This document shows positions 1 to 6,037 of a stretch of 10,034 nucleotides of DNA, one piece after another. Position 1 is the stretch's first letter, and every line of letters begins with the position of its first letter. The notes under the pieces are model-generated. The model was not told the origin of the DNA. It was given only the letters and a program-made list of their open reading frames with translations, and made no database searches. Source of the stretch: Nitrospina sp. (GTDB taxonomy: Bacteria; Nitrospinota; Nitrospinia; Nitrospinales; Nitrospinaceae); assembly GCA_004357435.1 (NCBI GenBank), contig SMVS01000108.1, forward strand, positions 1-10,034. The letters are read 5' to 3'. The translations under genes were made by a program, and so were the position numbers.

Positions 1-676
1 CGCGCTCGAGACGATGCCCCCCTTCGTCTCCCGTCGAAGCGATCGCGATTCCGTGCCGAATAGCCGCAACGACATCGGCCGACGTGCCGCTACGGCTGCC
101 GTGGTGGGTTATCTTGAGGACGTCCGACTGGAAGACAGCCGGGCCGAATCTTGTTAGCAAGCTGTTTTCATATCGGCACTTCGAGTCGCCGGTGAACAGT
201 AGGCGAGCACCGTGGAAGCGAAGCTGAAGAAACAGTGACTTGTAGACATTGGTGCCGGGAACGGCAAAGAAGAACGCTTCAATATTGTTAGCGATCTGCA
301 CGACACTAAGCCCCTGAGTCATTGGTTGGTCAAGCACATCGCCATCTTGACGAATGGCGTTCCAGAAATCGCGCTTCCACCCGCTGGTCGATTGCCAAGA
401 GGTGCTCTGACACCGGTACAGCGGCAGAGGATTGGTGAAAAGGTAGCCGGGAGTCTGCAAGAGTAGTAGGACTGCCGCCGCGTGGTCTTTGTGCGCGTGG
501 GACATCACGAGGGCGTCGAGCGTCAGCTGCTCCGCTTGGAGGTACTGGGACAACCCAGCGCCCAGAGCGTCGTTCGTCGTCCAGCTTCGGCCACCGCCAC
601 TCCCTGCGTCTACGAACCAAGCACGGTCATCGGGAAACCGTATGAGGATCGCTTCGCCGTGCCCGACATAGAACAT
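1..676 (-). CDS. Metallo-beta-lactamase-fold hydrolase, ComEC/Rec2-like (partial, runs off left edge)
   Basis: I translated this minus-strand frame by hand. It is open from base 712 to base 1 and gives 225 residues from the ATG at 676-674. Visible motifs are the N-terminal strand (FYVGHGEAILIRFPDDRAW, residues 2-20, then VDAGSG), the metal-binding HAHKDH at 60-65 (HxHxDH), LLFTGD at 159-164 with the metal-ligand Asp, and ITHHGSRSGTS at 189-199. This order is typical of the beta-lactamase domain of the DNA-uptake protein ComEC, but no ComEC membrane region precedes it, so this is a stand-alone soluble hydrolase. An in-frame TGA lies at 715-713. GGAAG five bases ahead of the chosen ATG supports it, although the first strand of the fold (LEVR, from a CTG at 688) would be lost. 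The 3' end is outside the window. The substrate is unknown; stand-alone members occur in accessory and conflict loci. The family call is firm, the role is not. Confidence 0.8.
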   Translation of the reverse strand, partial: MFYVGHGEAILIRFPDDRAWFVDAGSGGGRSWTTNDALGAGLSQYLQAEQLTLDALVMSHAHKDHAAAVLLLLQTPGYLFTNPLPLYRCQSTSWQSTSGWKRDFWNAIRQDGDVLDQPMTQGLSVVQIANNIEAFFFAVPGTNVYKSLFLQLRFHGARLLFTGDSKCRYENSLLTRFGPAVFQSDVLKITHHGSRSGTSADVVAAIRHGIAIASTGDEGGHRLER

Positions 677-860
677 GCGAACTTCCAGGTGCGAGTTCTG
701 GAACGTCGCCTGTCATCCCGCGTCCGGCTGAACAACCCGTGCCGCATTCTCCGAAACACTCAAGTACATACCCAGATCCTTAGATAAGACCACCCGTTAA
801 GCATACACCAGTCGTCCTTGGGTCGACTCCGGTCCACCGGGCGGCGGGTTATGGCGAAAA

Positions 861-1418
861 TTATTTGCCCAGCCACAGGATGGCAACACCGATCAAAGTC
901 AAACCGGCCAAGCCCAACCCGGTAAAGGCCAAGGCGCGCGTTTTAGCCAGACCGCGCTCGGTCTGCTCCGTCAAGGTTTTCAGAGAGGTCGCAATTTGTT
1001 CGGCAACTTCCTCTTTGACCCGCGACTTTAAATCCGCCAGGGCTTTGGAAGTTTTTTCCTGAATGCGCGATTCCAGTGCGTCCAGCAGTTTTTGGTTCAA
1101 GGCATCGGATTTTTTATCGATGGTCTCCTCGACTATCTGGCGTGCCTCGAACTTCCATTCATCCATCTGATGGCGGATCACATCCAGCCGTTCCTCAACG
1201 ATCTTCTGGATTTTTGGCTCCAAGTTCTCCTGGACGCGTTCCAGGCTGTCGCGGGCATTATGGATCGCTTCGTGGAGGCTCTCTTCGATTTCCTCCTCCA
1301 GCGCCGCTTTGCGGTTTTCCACATGCTCCGACAAAATTTCGGTTTTCTTTTTTAAATCCGCGAGCACCTTTAAATTTTCCAGCGCCTTTTTTTCCTCTTC
1401 CGGACTGAGTGCCGTCAT
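861..1418 (-). CDS. Tail-anchored coiled-coil protein, hypothetical
   Basis: This 185-residue protein matches no family I can name. Residues 5-160 are almost wholly charged, helix-forming and rich in Glu, Lys, Leu and Ala, with heptad-like spacing, as expected of a long coiled coil. Residues 162-184 (starting ALAFTGLGLAG) form one hydrophobic membrane segment ending in LGK. There is no N-terminal signal peptide, so the likely topology is a cytoplasmic coiled-coil rod held to the inner membrane by its C-terminus. The start is supported by AGGGG five bases upstream of the ATG. The gene points away from xerC and lies between the repeat-rich spacer and the hydrolase gene, with 184 bases to the latter, so it is probably transcribed alone. 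Composition alone could suggest similarity to apolipoprotein-like or phasin-like helical proteins, but that would not indicate function. Confidence 0.75.
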   Translation of the reverse strand: MTALSPEEEKKALENLKVLADLKKKTEILSEHVENRKAALEEEIEESLHEAIHNARDSLERVQENLEPKIQKIVEERLDVIRHQMDEWKFEARQIVEETIDKKSDALNQKLLDALESRIQEKTSKALADLKSRVKEEVAEQIATSLKTLTEQTERGLAKTRALAFTGLGLAGLTLIGVAILWLGK

Positions 1419-1459
1419 GCCGTCCCCTGTAATTCAATAAAGATAATGGTATTGAGATG

Positions 1460-1477
1460 ATCGAATCCAAATTCGAT
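1460..1477. promoter_or_regulatory. Inverted repeat upstream of the coiled-coil gene, possible operator
   Basis: ATCGAA and TTCGAT form a perfect 6-bp inverted repeat with a 6-base spacer. It sits about 42 bases upstream of the start of the minus-strand gene ending at 1418. It is nested inside a second pair, GAGAT at 1454-1458 and ATCTC at 1485-1489. The position suits a regulator site, but no well-formed promoter hexamers stand out here, so this is only a candidate. Confidence 0.25.
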
Positions 1478-1618
1478 TTCAAGAATCTCGATTTTCCGCT
1501 CTATCATACCTTTTTTCCCAGTGACGCTCCATACGTAACCCGGCCACTCGCCGTGGAGGCACCCTCTAGCGAGGGAGGCATAAGCCTGAAGCTTTGCATA
1601 ACGCAGATAATAAAATAT

Positions 1619-1739
1619 TCCTCCCCTTACTGAGGGGAGGATACAGGTGGGGTGGGGTTTTGCGAAAGGTTGGACCCCTCTAAAATCAAGGAAAGGGACA
1701 CCATAACCTCCCCTGTATCCCCTCCTTGGTAAGGAGGGG
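1619..1739. repeat. Two related hairpin elements in inverted orientation (MITE-like)
   Basis: The left element is a 9-bp stem, TCCTCCCCT (1619-1627) with AGGGGAGGA (1633-1641), running into ATACAGG and TGGGG. The right element is a perfect 9-bp stem, CCCCTCCTT (1719-1727) with AAGGAGGGG (1731-1739), and is flanked on its left by CCTGTAT (1712-1718). Reverse-complemented, the right element reads hairpin, ATACAGG, GGGAGG, the same order as the left one. The pair therefore forms the ends of a 121-bp imperfect inverted structure. Sequences of this style (C-rich stem, then ATACAGG and a G-rich tail) look like dispersed genomic repeats. No transposase is encoded inside, so any mobility would have to be supplied from elsewhere. 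Confidence 0.6.
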
Positions 1740-1750
1740 GAAAATTGCAT

Positions 1751-1804
1751 TGTCATTCCAAGTCCTTCGGCTGGCACAGGATAAACTCCGGAAAGAATCT
1801 AAGT
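1751..1804. repeat. Dispersed-repeat-like element (TGTCATTCC ... GAATCTAAG)
   Basis: The segment starts TGTCATTCCAAGTCCTTCGG and ends AAAGAATCTAAG. It closely resembles the common intergenic repeat style that opens with GTCATTC(C/T)GAG and closes with GAATCT, seen scattered in many environmental bacterial genomes. That recognition is from memory of the pattern, not a search. Only one copy is in the window, so repetition cannot be shown here. Confidence 0.4.
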
Positions 1805-1809
1805 TTTAT

Positions 1810-1831
1810 GTCGCCCCATAAATGGGGCGAC
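1810..1831. repeat. Perfect 8-bp hairpin
   Basis: GTCGCCCC and GGGGCGAC pair perfectly around the loop ATAAAT. There is no T-run on either side to make a convincing intrinsic terminator, and no gene ends nearby. It directly follows the repeat-like element at 1751-1804 and is best seen as part of the repeat mosaic. Confidence 0.55.
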
Positions 1832-1855
1832 GAGACTAAGGAATAAGCCCCCCAG

Positions 1856-1912
1856 CCCCCTTCGGAGAAGGGGGAGCCAGCCTGCGGCTGGAGGCAACTG
1901 GCCAACCTCCAG
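1856..1912. repeat. Cluster of three hairpins
   Basis: Three inverted repeats follow or overlap one another: CCCCCTTC/GAAGGGGG with loop GGA (1856-1874), CCAGCC/GGCTGG with loop TGC (1877-1891), and CTGGAGG/CCTCCAG around an 11-base loop (1888-1912). The second and third share bases and are mutually exclusive folds. The first resembles the C-rich stems at 1619-1739. No T-tract follows, so termination is unlikely. Confidence 0.5.
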
Positions 1913-1923
1913 TCTCATGCCCA

Positions 1924-1941
1924 GCCGCTATTGAAAGCGGC
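1924..1941. repeat. Perfect 6-bp hairpin upstream of the xerC promoter candidate
   Basis: GCCGCT and AGCGGC pair around loop ATTGAA. It is followed by a second small stem-like stretch (CCCC, TGCCAA, GGGG at about 1962-1975). Both lie just upstream of the candidate -35 box of xerC and could be either the last piece of the repeat mosaic or an upstream regulatory structure. Confidence 0.4.
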
Positions 1942-1978
1942 GGAATGTGGCCCATCTGCCTCCCCTGCCAAGGGGGCC

Positions 1979-2007
1979 TTGACTTGTGAAATGCCGCACG
2001 GTACATT
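1979..2007 (+). promoter_or_regulatory. Candidate sigma-70-type promoter for xerC-hslVU-argB
   Basis: TTGACT (1979-1984) and TACATT (2002-2007) are separated by exactly 17 bases. They match the housekeeping consensus at five of six and four of six positions. Transcription would start near 2014, leaving a leader of about 23 bases that holds the ribosome site AAAGGGG (2024-2030). No better candidate was seen in front of the cluster. Confidence 0.45.
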
Positions 2008-2036
2008 GGATAGCATTGATTTTAAAGGGGAAATGA

Positions 2037-2984
2037 GTGGAATCGCATATCGAAAATTTCAAAACCTACCTGGTCGCCGAAAAAAACGCATCGCCGCATA
2101 CGGTGACCAGTTACATGAGCGATTTGCATCAGTTCGCCGGTTTTTTAAAACAAACCCGGCACGCGTGCGATGACAACGGTGGCATCGATTTAACGCGCAT
2201 CGACCGGGTGGCGGCACGCGCCTTCATGGCCTGGCTTTACCAAAATTCCTGCAACGGCGCCACCATGGGACGCAAACGCTCCGCCTTGAGTTCCTTTTTC
2301 AAATTTCTGTGCCGCGAAGGACACCTCAAAGTCAACGTCATGCAATCCATTCCCACTCCGAAAAGAGAATCCAGATTGCCCACTTACCTTTCGGTGGACG
2401 ACATGTTCCGGCTCTTGGAGTTGCCCCAGCCAGGCACGTTCATCGGAAGCCGGGACCGGGCTATGCTGGAACTGTTTTACAGCACCGGCATGCGGATCAG
2501 CGAAATGGCCACCTTGACCCTCGATGCAATGCGGTGGGACCCGGCAATCGTCAAGGTGCTGGGCAAAGGCAAAAAGGAACGCCTGCTTCCGCTGGGGCAA
2601 AAGGCTGTCCTGGCGGTCCAGCAATATCTATCTTTTCGGGAGAGATTGATCCAAAAGAAAAAACCGCCCGTTCCGCCGCGGGGGCTCATTTTGAACGCTC
2701 AAGGAAACGCGATCAGTGTGCGCGGCATCCGCAAAATTGTGGACAAATACCTCGGCCCTTATTTCCCCGGAAAGTTGTCGCCGCATTCGCTCCGGCACTC
2801 CTTCGCGACGCATCTGCTCGAGGGCGGCGCCGATCTGCGGGCCATTCAGGAAATGCTGGGGCATGCCAGTTTGTCGACCACCCAGAAATATACCCATTTG
2901 ACGGTGGACCGGCTGATGGAAACCTACGACAAGGCTCACCCCCGAGCCCAACGTTCCAGTGCAAATCGTGCCAAACCATGGTAA
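2037..2984 (+). CDS. xerC: Tyrosine recombinase XerC
   Basis: XerC, with XerD, resolves chromosome dimers at dif. This 315-residue protein has the SAM-like N-terminal core-binding domain (about residues 1-95; IENFKTYLVAEKNASPHTV) and the catalytic domain from about 112. The full catalytic set is visible: Arg153 (TGMRISE), Lys177 (GKGKKERLLPLG), His250 and Arg253 (HSLRHSFATHLL), His276 (LGHASLSTTQKYTH) and the nucleophile Tyr285. The start is GTG at 2037, with AAAGGGG six bases upstream; a nearby ATG at 2033 is out of frame. Length is slightly above the usual 295-305 because of a basic C-terminal tail (about 300-315). XerC and XerD are hard to tell apart by eye. The XerC call rests on adjacency to hslV, an order also known from the Bacillus codV-clpQ-clpY cluster. 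An integrase of a mobile element is less likely, given this context. Confidence 0.88.
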   Translation: MESHIENFKTYLVAEKNASPHTVTSYMSDLHQFAGFLKQTRHACDDNGGIDLTRIDRVAARAFMAWLYQNSCNGATMGRKRSALSSFFKFLCREGHLKVNVMQSIPTPKRESRLPTYLSVDDMFRLLELPQPGTFIGSRDRAMLELFYSTGMRISEMATLTLDAMRWDPAIVKVLGKGKKERLLPLGQKAVLAVQQYLSFRERLIQKKKPPVPPRGLILNAQGNAISVRGIRKIVDKYLGPYFPGKLSPHSLRHSFATHLLEGGADLRAIQEMLGHASLSTTQKYTHLTVDRLMETYDKAHPRAQRSSANRAKPW

Positions 2985-3056
2985 AAAGACGGGAGACTTT
3001 TCCTCCCCGAATGGTTTAAACTCTAGGAAAACTTAAAATCAATCCAAGGATAGAAC

Positions 3057-3599
3057 ATGTCGGAACAATTCAACATGCATGGCACCACCATTCTTTCCGT
3101 TCGGCAGAACGGTAAAGTGGCGGTCGGCGGTGACGGCCAGGTCACTCTCGGCAATACGATCATGAAACATTCCGCTAACAAAGTACGGCGCATGTACAAC
3201 GATAAAATTATCGGCGGCTTTGCCGGCGGCACCGCCGACGCGTTCGCCCTGTTTTCCCGTTTCGAGGAAAAGCTGGAGAAATACAACGGCAATCTGGCGC
3301 GGTCGGCGGTCGAGTTGGCCAAAGACTGGCGGACCGACAAACTTCTGCGGCGGCTGGAGGCGGTGTTGCTGGTGGTGGACAAAGATCAATCTTTTCTGGT
3401 CTCCGGCACCGGCGACGTGGTCGAGCCGGATGAGGGTGTCATGGGTATCGGTTCCGGAGGCATGTTTGCCCAATCGGCGGCCCTCGCCCTGGCCCGGCAT
3501 TCCAACCTCGAAGCGCGGCAAATCGTCGAGGAAGCCATGAAGATCGCCCAGCAAGTCTGCATCTACACCAATTCAAACGTCACTATTGAGGAATTATAA
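3057..3599 (+). CDS. hslV: ATP-dependent protease subunit HslV (ClpQ)
   Basis: HslV is the peptidase of the HslUV protease, a double hexameric ring of proteasome beta-subunit fold in the cytoplasm. The 180-residue product begins with a nine-residue propeptide ending HG, followed by TTILSVR. Thr10 would become the N-terminal catalytic nucleophile after self-cleavage. Other family landmarks are GGDGQVTLGNTIMKHSANKVRR (residues 24-45), GFAGGTADAFALF and the C-terminal region IGSGGMFAQSAALAL to CIYTNSNVTIEEL. The ribosome site AAGGA lies seven bases before the ATG. A 72-base gap separates it from xerC with no strong terminator, and hslU begins within a few bases after it. Bacillus ClpQ uses Ser; this one has the more common Thr. 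Confidence 0.97.
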   Translation: MSEQFNMHGTTILSVRQNGKVAVGGDGQVTLGNTIMKHSANKVRRMYNDKIIGGFAGGTADAFALFSRFEEKLEKYNGNLARSAVELAKDWRTDKLLRRLEAVLLVVDKDQSFLVSGTGDVVEPDEGVMGIGSGGMFAQSAALALARHSNLEARQIVEEAMKIAQQVCIYTNSNVTIEEL

Positions 3600-3602
3600 T
3601 TC

Positions 3603-5015
3603 ATGGAACAGGCACTTCGGGAAGCCCCCAAGACCCGCCAACAGCGCGAGGATTTTATGGCTGCCCTAACCCCAAAATCAATCGTCAAGGAGCTGGACAA
3701 CTACATCATCGGTCAGGACAAAGCCAAGCGGGCCGTCGCCATCGCCCTGCGCAACCGGTGGCGGCGTCAACAACTGCCCGCCGATATGCGCGACGAAGTG
3801 GCGCCGAAAAATATTCTTATGATCGGACCGACCGGCGTGGGTAAAACGGAAATCGCCCGGCGGCTGGCCAAATTATCCCAATCGCCCTTCATTAAGGTGG
3901 AAGCGTCCAAGTACACCGAAGTGGGTTATGTGGGACGCGATGTGGAATCCATGATCCGCGATCTCATCGAACTCAGCAAGAGCATGGTCAAGGAGGAAAT
4001 GGAACAGGAAGTGGAAGAAAAGGCCCGGCGCTATGCGGAAGAAAAACTGCTCGACCTGCTGGTGCCGCCGGCTCCCGGTCAGCGGCCTGCCGGGTTTGAG
4101 GCATCAGACAGCAATGCATCTGAAACGCCTGCGCCCGACCAGACCCGGGAAAAGTTTAAGCAATATCTGAAGGAGGGAAAACTCGATGACCGGGTGGTGG
4201 AACTGGAAGTTCAGGAAAGATCCGGCCCCATGATGGAGGTCATTTCCCAGCCGGGCATGGAGGAAATGGAAAATAATCTGAAAGACATGCTCAGCAATTT
4301 CATGCCCAAGCGCAAGAAAAAAAAGAAACTGAAAGTCCCCGACGCTCTCAAAGCCCTGGTCCAGGAGGAAGCGGAAAAGTTGATCGATCAGGACAAAGTG
4401 ATTCAGGAAGCGATCGACCGCGCCCAGCAGAACGGCATCATCTTCATCGACGAAATCGACAAGATCACCGGCCGCCAGGGCATGCAGGGACCGGACGTCT
4501 CACGCGAAGGGGTGCAACGCGATCTGTTGCCTATCGTGGAAGGCTCCGCCATAAACACAAAATACGGTATTGTTAAAACCGATCACATTCTGTTCATTTG
4601 CGCTGGCGCATTTCATTCCTCAAAACCATCGGATTTGATTCCGGAGTTTCAAGGCCGGTTTCCGATTCGTGTTGAATTGGATTCTCTGACGGAAGACGAT
4701 TTTTATCTCATTTTAAAAGAACCCGACAATGCCCTGCTCAAACAATACTCGGCCCTGCTTCTGACTGAGGAATTGACCCTGACGTTCGAGGAAGACGCCA
4801 TTCGCGAGATTGCGGCCATGTCGGCCAAGGTGAACGACCGCACCGAAAATATCGGGGCGCGCCGACTGCATACGGTACTGGAAAAGTTATTGGAAGACAT
4901 CTCGTTCGATGCGCCCGACAGAAGGAACACCAAAATAGTGATCGACGGCGATCACGTGCGGGACAAATTGAAAGACATTATTGAAGACGAGGACCTGAGC
5001 CGTTATATTTTATAA
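3603..5015 (+). CDS. hslU: ATP-dependent unfoldase HslU (ClpY)
   Basis: HslU is the AAA+ ring that unfolds substrates and feeds them into HslV. Over 470 residues the landmarks are LDNYIIGQDKAKRAVA (31-46), Walker A GPTGVGKT (75-82), the pore loop GYVG (108-111), an inserted I-domain (about 125-265, with a run of seven basic residues at 236-242), Walker B IIFIDEID (279-286), the GRFP arginine region (351-354) and the sensor-2 GARR (418-421). The C-terminus EDLSRYIL is the conserved tail that docks into HslV. The start at 3603 leaves three bases after hslV and adds 18 residues before the usual HslU start. The in-frame ATG at 3657 (MAALTPKSIVKELD) has GAGGA four bases upstream and matches the normal family N-terminus (452 residues), so it may be the true start. 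Confidence 0.96.
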   Translation: MEQALREAPKTRQQREDFMAALTPKSIVKELDNYIIGQDKAKRAVAIALRNRWRRQQLPADMRDEVAPKNILMIGPTGVGKTEIARRLAKLSQSPFIKVEASKYTEVGYVGRDVESMIRDLIELSKSMVKEEMEQEVEEKARRYAEEKLLDLLVPPAPGQRPAGFEASDSNASETPAPDQTREKFKQYLKEGKLDDRVVELEVQERSGPMMEVISQPGMEEMENNLKDMLSNFMPKRKKKKKLKVPDALKALVQEEAEKLIDQDKVIQEAIDRAQQNGIIFIDEIDKITGRQGMQGPDVSREGVQRDLLPIVEGSAINTKYGIVKTDHILFICAGAFHSSKPSDLIPEFQGRFPIRVELDSLTEDDFYLILKEPDNALLKQYSALLLTEELTLTFEEDAIREIAAMSAKVNDRTENIGARRLHTVLEKLLEDISFDAPDRRNTKIVIDGDHVRDKLKDIIEDEDLSRYIL

Positions 5016-5017
5016 TC

Positions 5018-5908
5018 ATGCCTATCAAAAAGTTAATTCATAAAGCTGAAACCCTGATTGAGGCCCTGCCGTTCATCAAGAATTTTTACGGCAAGACCAT
5101 CGTCATCAAATACGGCGGCAACGCCATGGTGTCGGAGGACCTGAAAAAGACTTTCGCCCTCGACGTCATCATGATGAAGTACATCGGCATCAACCCCATT
5201 ATCGTGCATGGCGGTGGGCCGCAAATCGGCAAGACCCTGGAGATGTTCGGCATCCAATCCAAATTCGTCGATGGCCAGCGGGTCACCAGTAAAGAAATGA
5301 TTGGCGTCGTGGAAATGGTGCTGGGCGGAAAAATCAATCAGGAAATTGTTTCCCAGATCAACCAGCAGGGTGGTAGCGCGGTCGGCATCACGGGCAAGGA
5401 TGGCGATTTGATTCAGGCCAAACGGTTCCGCAAGGTGAAAATTTGTCCGGAGACCAATCGGCCGGAAATCATCGACCTGGGATTGGTGGGGGATATTAAA
5501 AAAATAAACCCTGGTATTCTGGAAACCCTCGATCGGGATAAGTACATCCCGGTGATCGCTCCCATCGGCCGGGGCGAAGAAGGGGAAACCCTGAACATCA
5601 ATGCGGATTTCGTCGCCTCAAAAATCGCGTCAGCCTTGAAAGCGGAAAAACTGCTGTTGATGACCGACATTGAGGGAGTCAAAGATAAAAAACACAAGTT
5701 GATATCGGAGCTCAACCGCAAAGAGGCGGAAAAACTGGTGCGCACGAAAGTCATCAAGGACGGCATGATCCCCAAGGTCCAATGCTGTCTCGACGCCCTC
5801 AAAGCCGGGGTGAGTAAAGCCCATATCATTGACGGTCGAATCAAACACTCCCTCTTGCTGGAAATATTCACGGAGGAAGGGATCGGAACACAAATCGTGG
5901 AAAAATAA
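5018..5908 (+). CDS. argB: Acetylglutamate kinase (NAGK)
   Basis: ArgB phosphorylates N-acetyl-L-glutamate with ATP, the second step of arginine synthesis by the acetylated route, in the cytoplasm. Of 296 residues, KYGGNAM (31-37) is the phosphate-binding start of the amino-acid-kinase fold. HGGGPQIG (64-71) and GQRVTSKEM (86-94, with Arg88) bind acetylglutamate, and NINADFVA (193-200) lies in the active site. An extra N-terminal helix (about residues 6-24) before the first strand, together with the C-terminal HIIDGRIKHSLLLEIF to GIGTQIV, is the build of hexameric, arginine-inhibited NAGKs, so feedback inhibition is likely (inference). It starts two bases after hslU stops, with no clear ribosome site, which suggests translational coupling. 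No other arginine gene is in the window. Confidence 0.96.
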   Translation: MPIKKLIHKAETLIEALPFIKNFYGKTIVIKYGGNAMVSEDLKKTFALDVIMMKYIGINPIIVHGGGPQIGKTLEMFGIQSKFVDGQRVTSKEMIGVVEMVLGGKINQEIVSQINQQGGSAVGITGKDGDLIQAKRFRKVKICPETNRPEIIDLGLVGDIKKINPGILETLDRDKYIPVIAPIGRGEEGETLNINADFVASKIASALKAEKLLLMTDIEGVKDKKHKLISELNRKEAEKLVRTKVIKDGMIPKVQCCLDALKAGVSKAHIIDGRIKHSLLLEIFTEEGIGTQIVEK

Positions 5909-5963
5909 ACTCCGGGAGGGACCGGCCGGATCGTCCGGGTCAATCCAGAATTACGAAGCCAAG

Positions 5964-5992
5964 TTGACTTTCAATTCCGGCATTGGTAGGTT
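5964..5992 (+). promoter_or_regulatory. Candidate promoter for hrcA-grpE
   Basis: TTGACT (5964-5969) and TAGGTT (5987-5992) are 17 bases apart within the 129-base gap between argB and hrcA. The -35 is good and the -10 weak. No CIRCE operator (TTAGCACTC, 9 bases, GAGTGCTAA) is present: TTAGC occurs at 5991-5995 but the rest does not match. Confidence 0.35.
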
Positions 5993-6037
5993 AGCTGAAA
6001 GAAACTCGAACCCTTTATTTGCAATCAAACCATTGCC

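Larger units (their letters stand above)
1419..2036. other. Gene-free spacer filled with hairpins and repeat-like pieces
   Basis: These 618 bases between two divergently transcribed genes contain open frames of 120 and 80 codons, but their translations look non-biological (low complexity from repeats, no domain, no ribosome site). What is present is a run of perfect inverted repeats: CCCTC/GAGGG at 1562-1575, AGGC/GCCT at 1576-1587, and the larger elements listed separately. The xerC promoter candidate lies at the right end and the start region of the coiled-coil gene at the left end. The pattern looks like successive insertion of small non-coding repeats into a tolerant site. Confidence 0.7.

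Noticed and set aside
330..620. 96-codon minus-strand open frame rich in arginine
   Set aside because: It is a shifted frame of the hydrolase gene; the adjacent frame carries the HxHxDH motif.
482..787. 101-codon open frame on the plus strand at the left end
   Set aside because: It is antisense to the clear metallo-beta-lactamase frame; no protein features are visible.
1415..1777. 120-codon open frame on the minus strand in the spacer
   Set aside because: It runs through the inverted repeats, gives a low-complexity translation with no domain, and overlaps the start of a better-supported gene.
1810..1831. Intrinsic terminator
   Set aside because: The stem is good but no T-run follows on either strand and no gene ends nearby.
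1547..1985. CRISPR array
   Set aside because: The repeats are hairpins of differing sequence and spacing, not regular identical repeats with spacers.
1931..2173. 80-codon open frame on the plus strand across the xerC start
   Set aside because: It overlaps the supported GTG start of xerC in another frame and covers the promoter and ribosome site.
5920..5941. Terminator after argB
   Set aside because: GACC/GGTC with an inner GG/CC gives a weak bulged stem and is not followed by T residues.
5413..5943. 176-codon open frame opposite argB
   Set aside because: It is an antisense shadow of a certain gene; no motifs seen.
5991..6015. CIRCE operator before hrcA
   Set aside because: Only TTAGC and a loose ACTC match; the 9-9-9 inverted repeat is absent.
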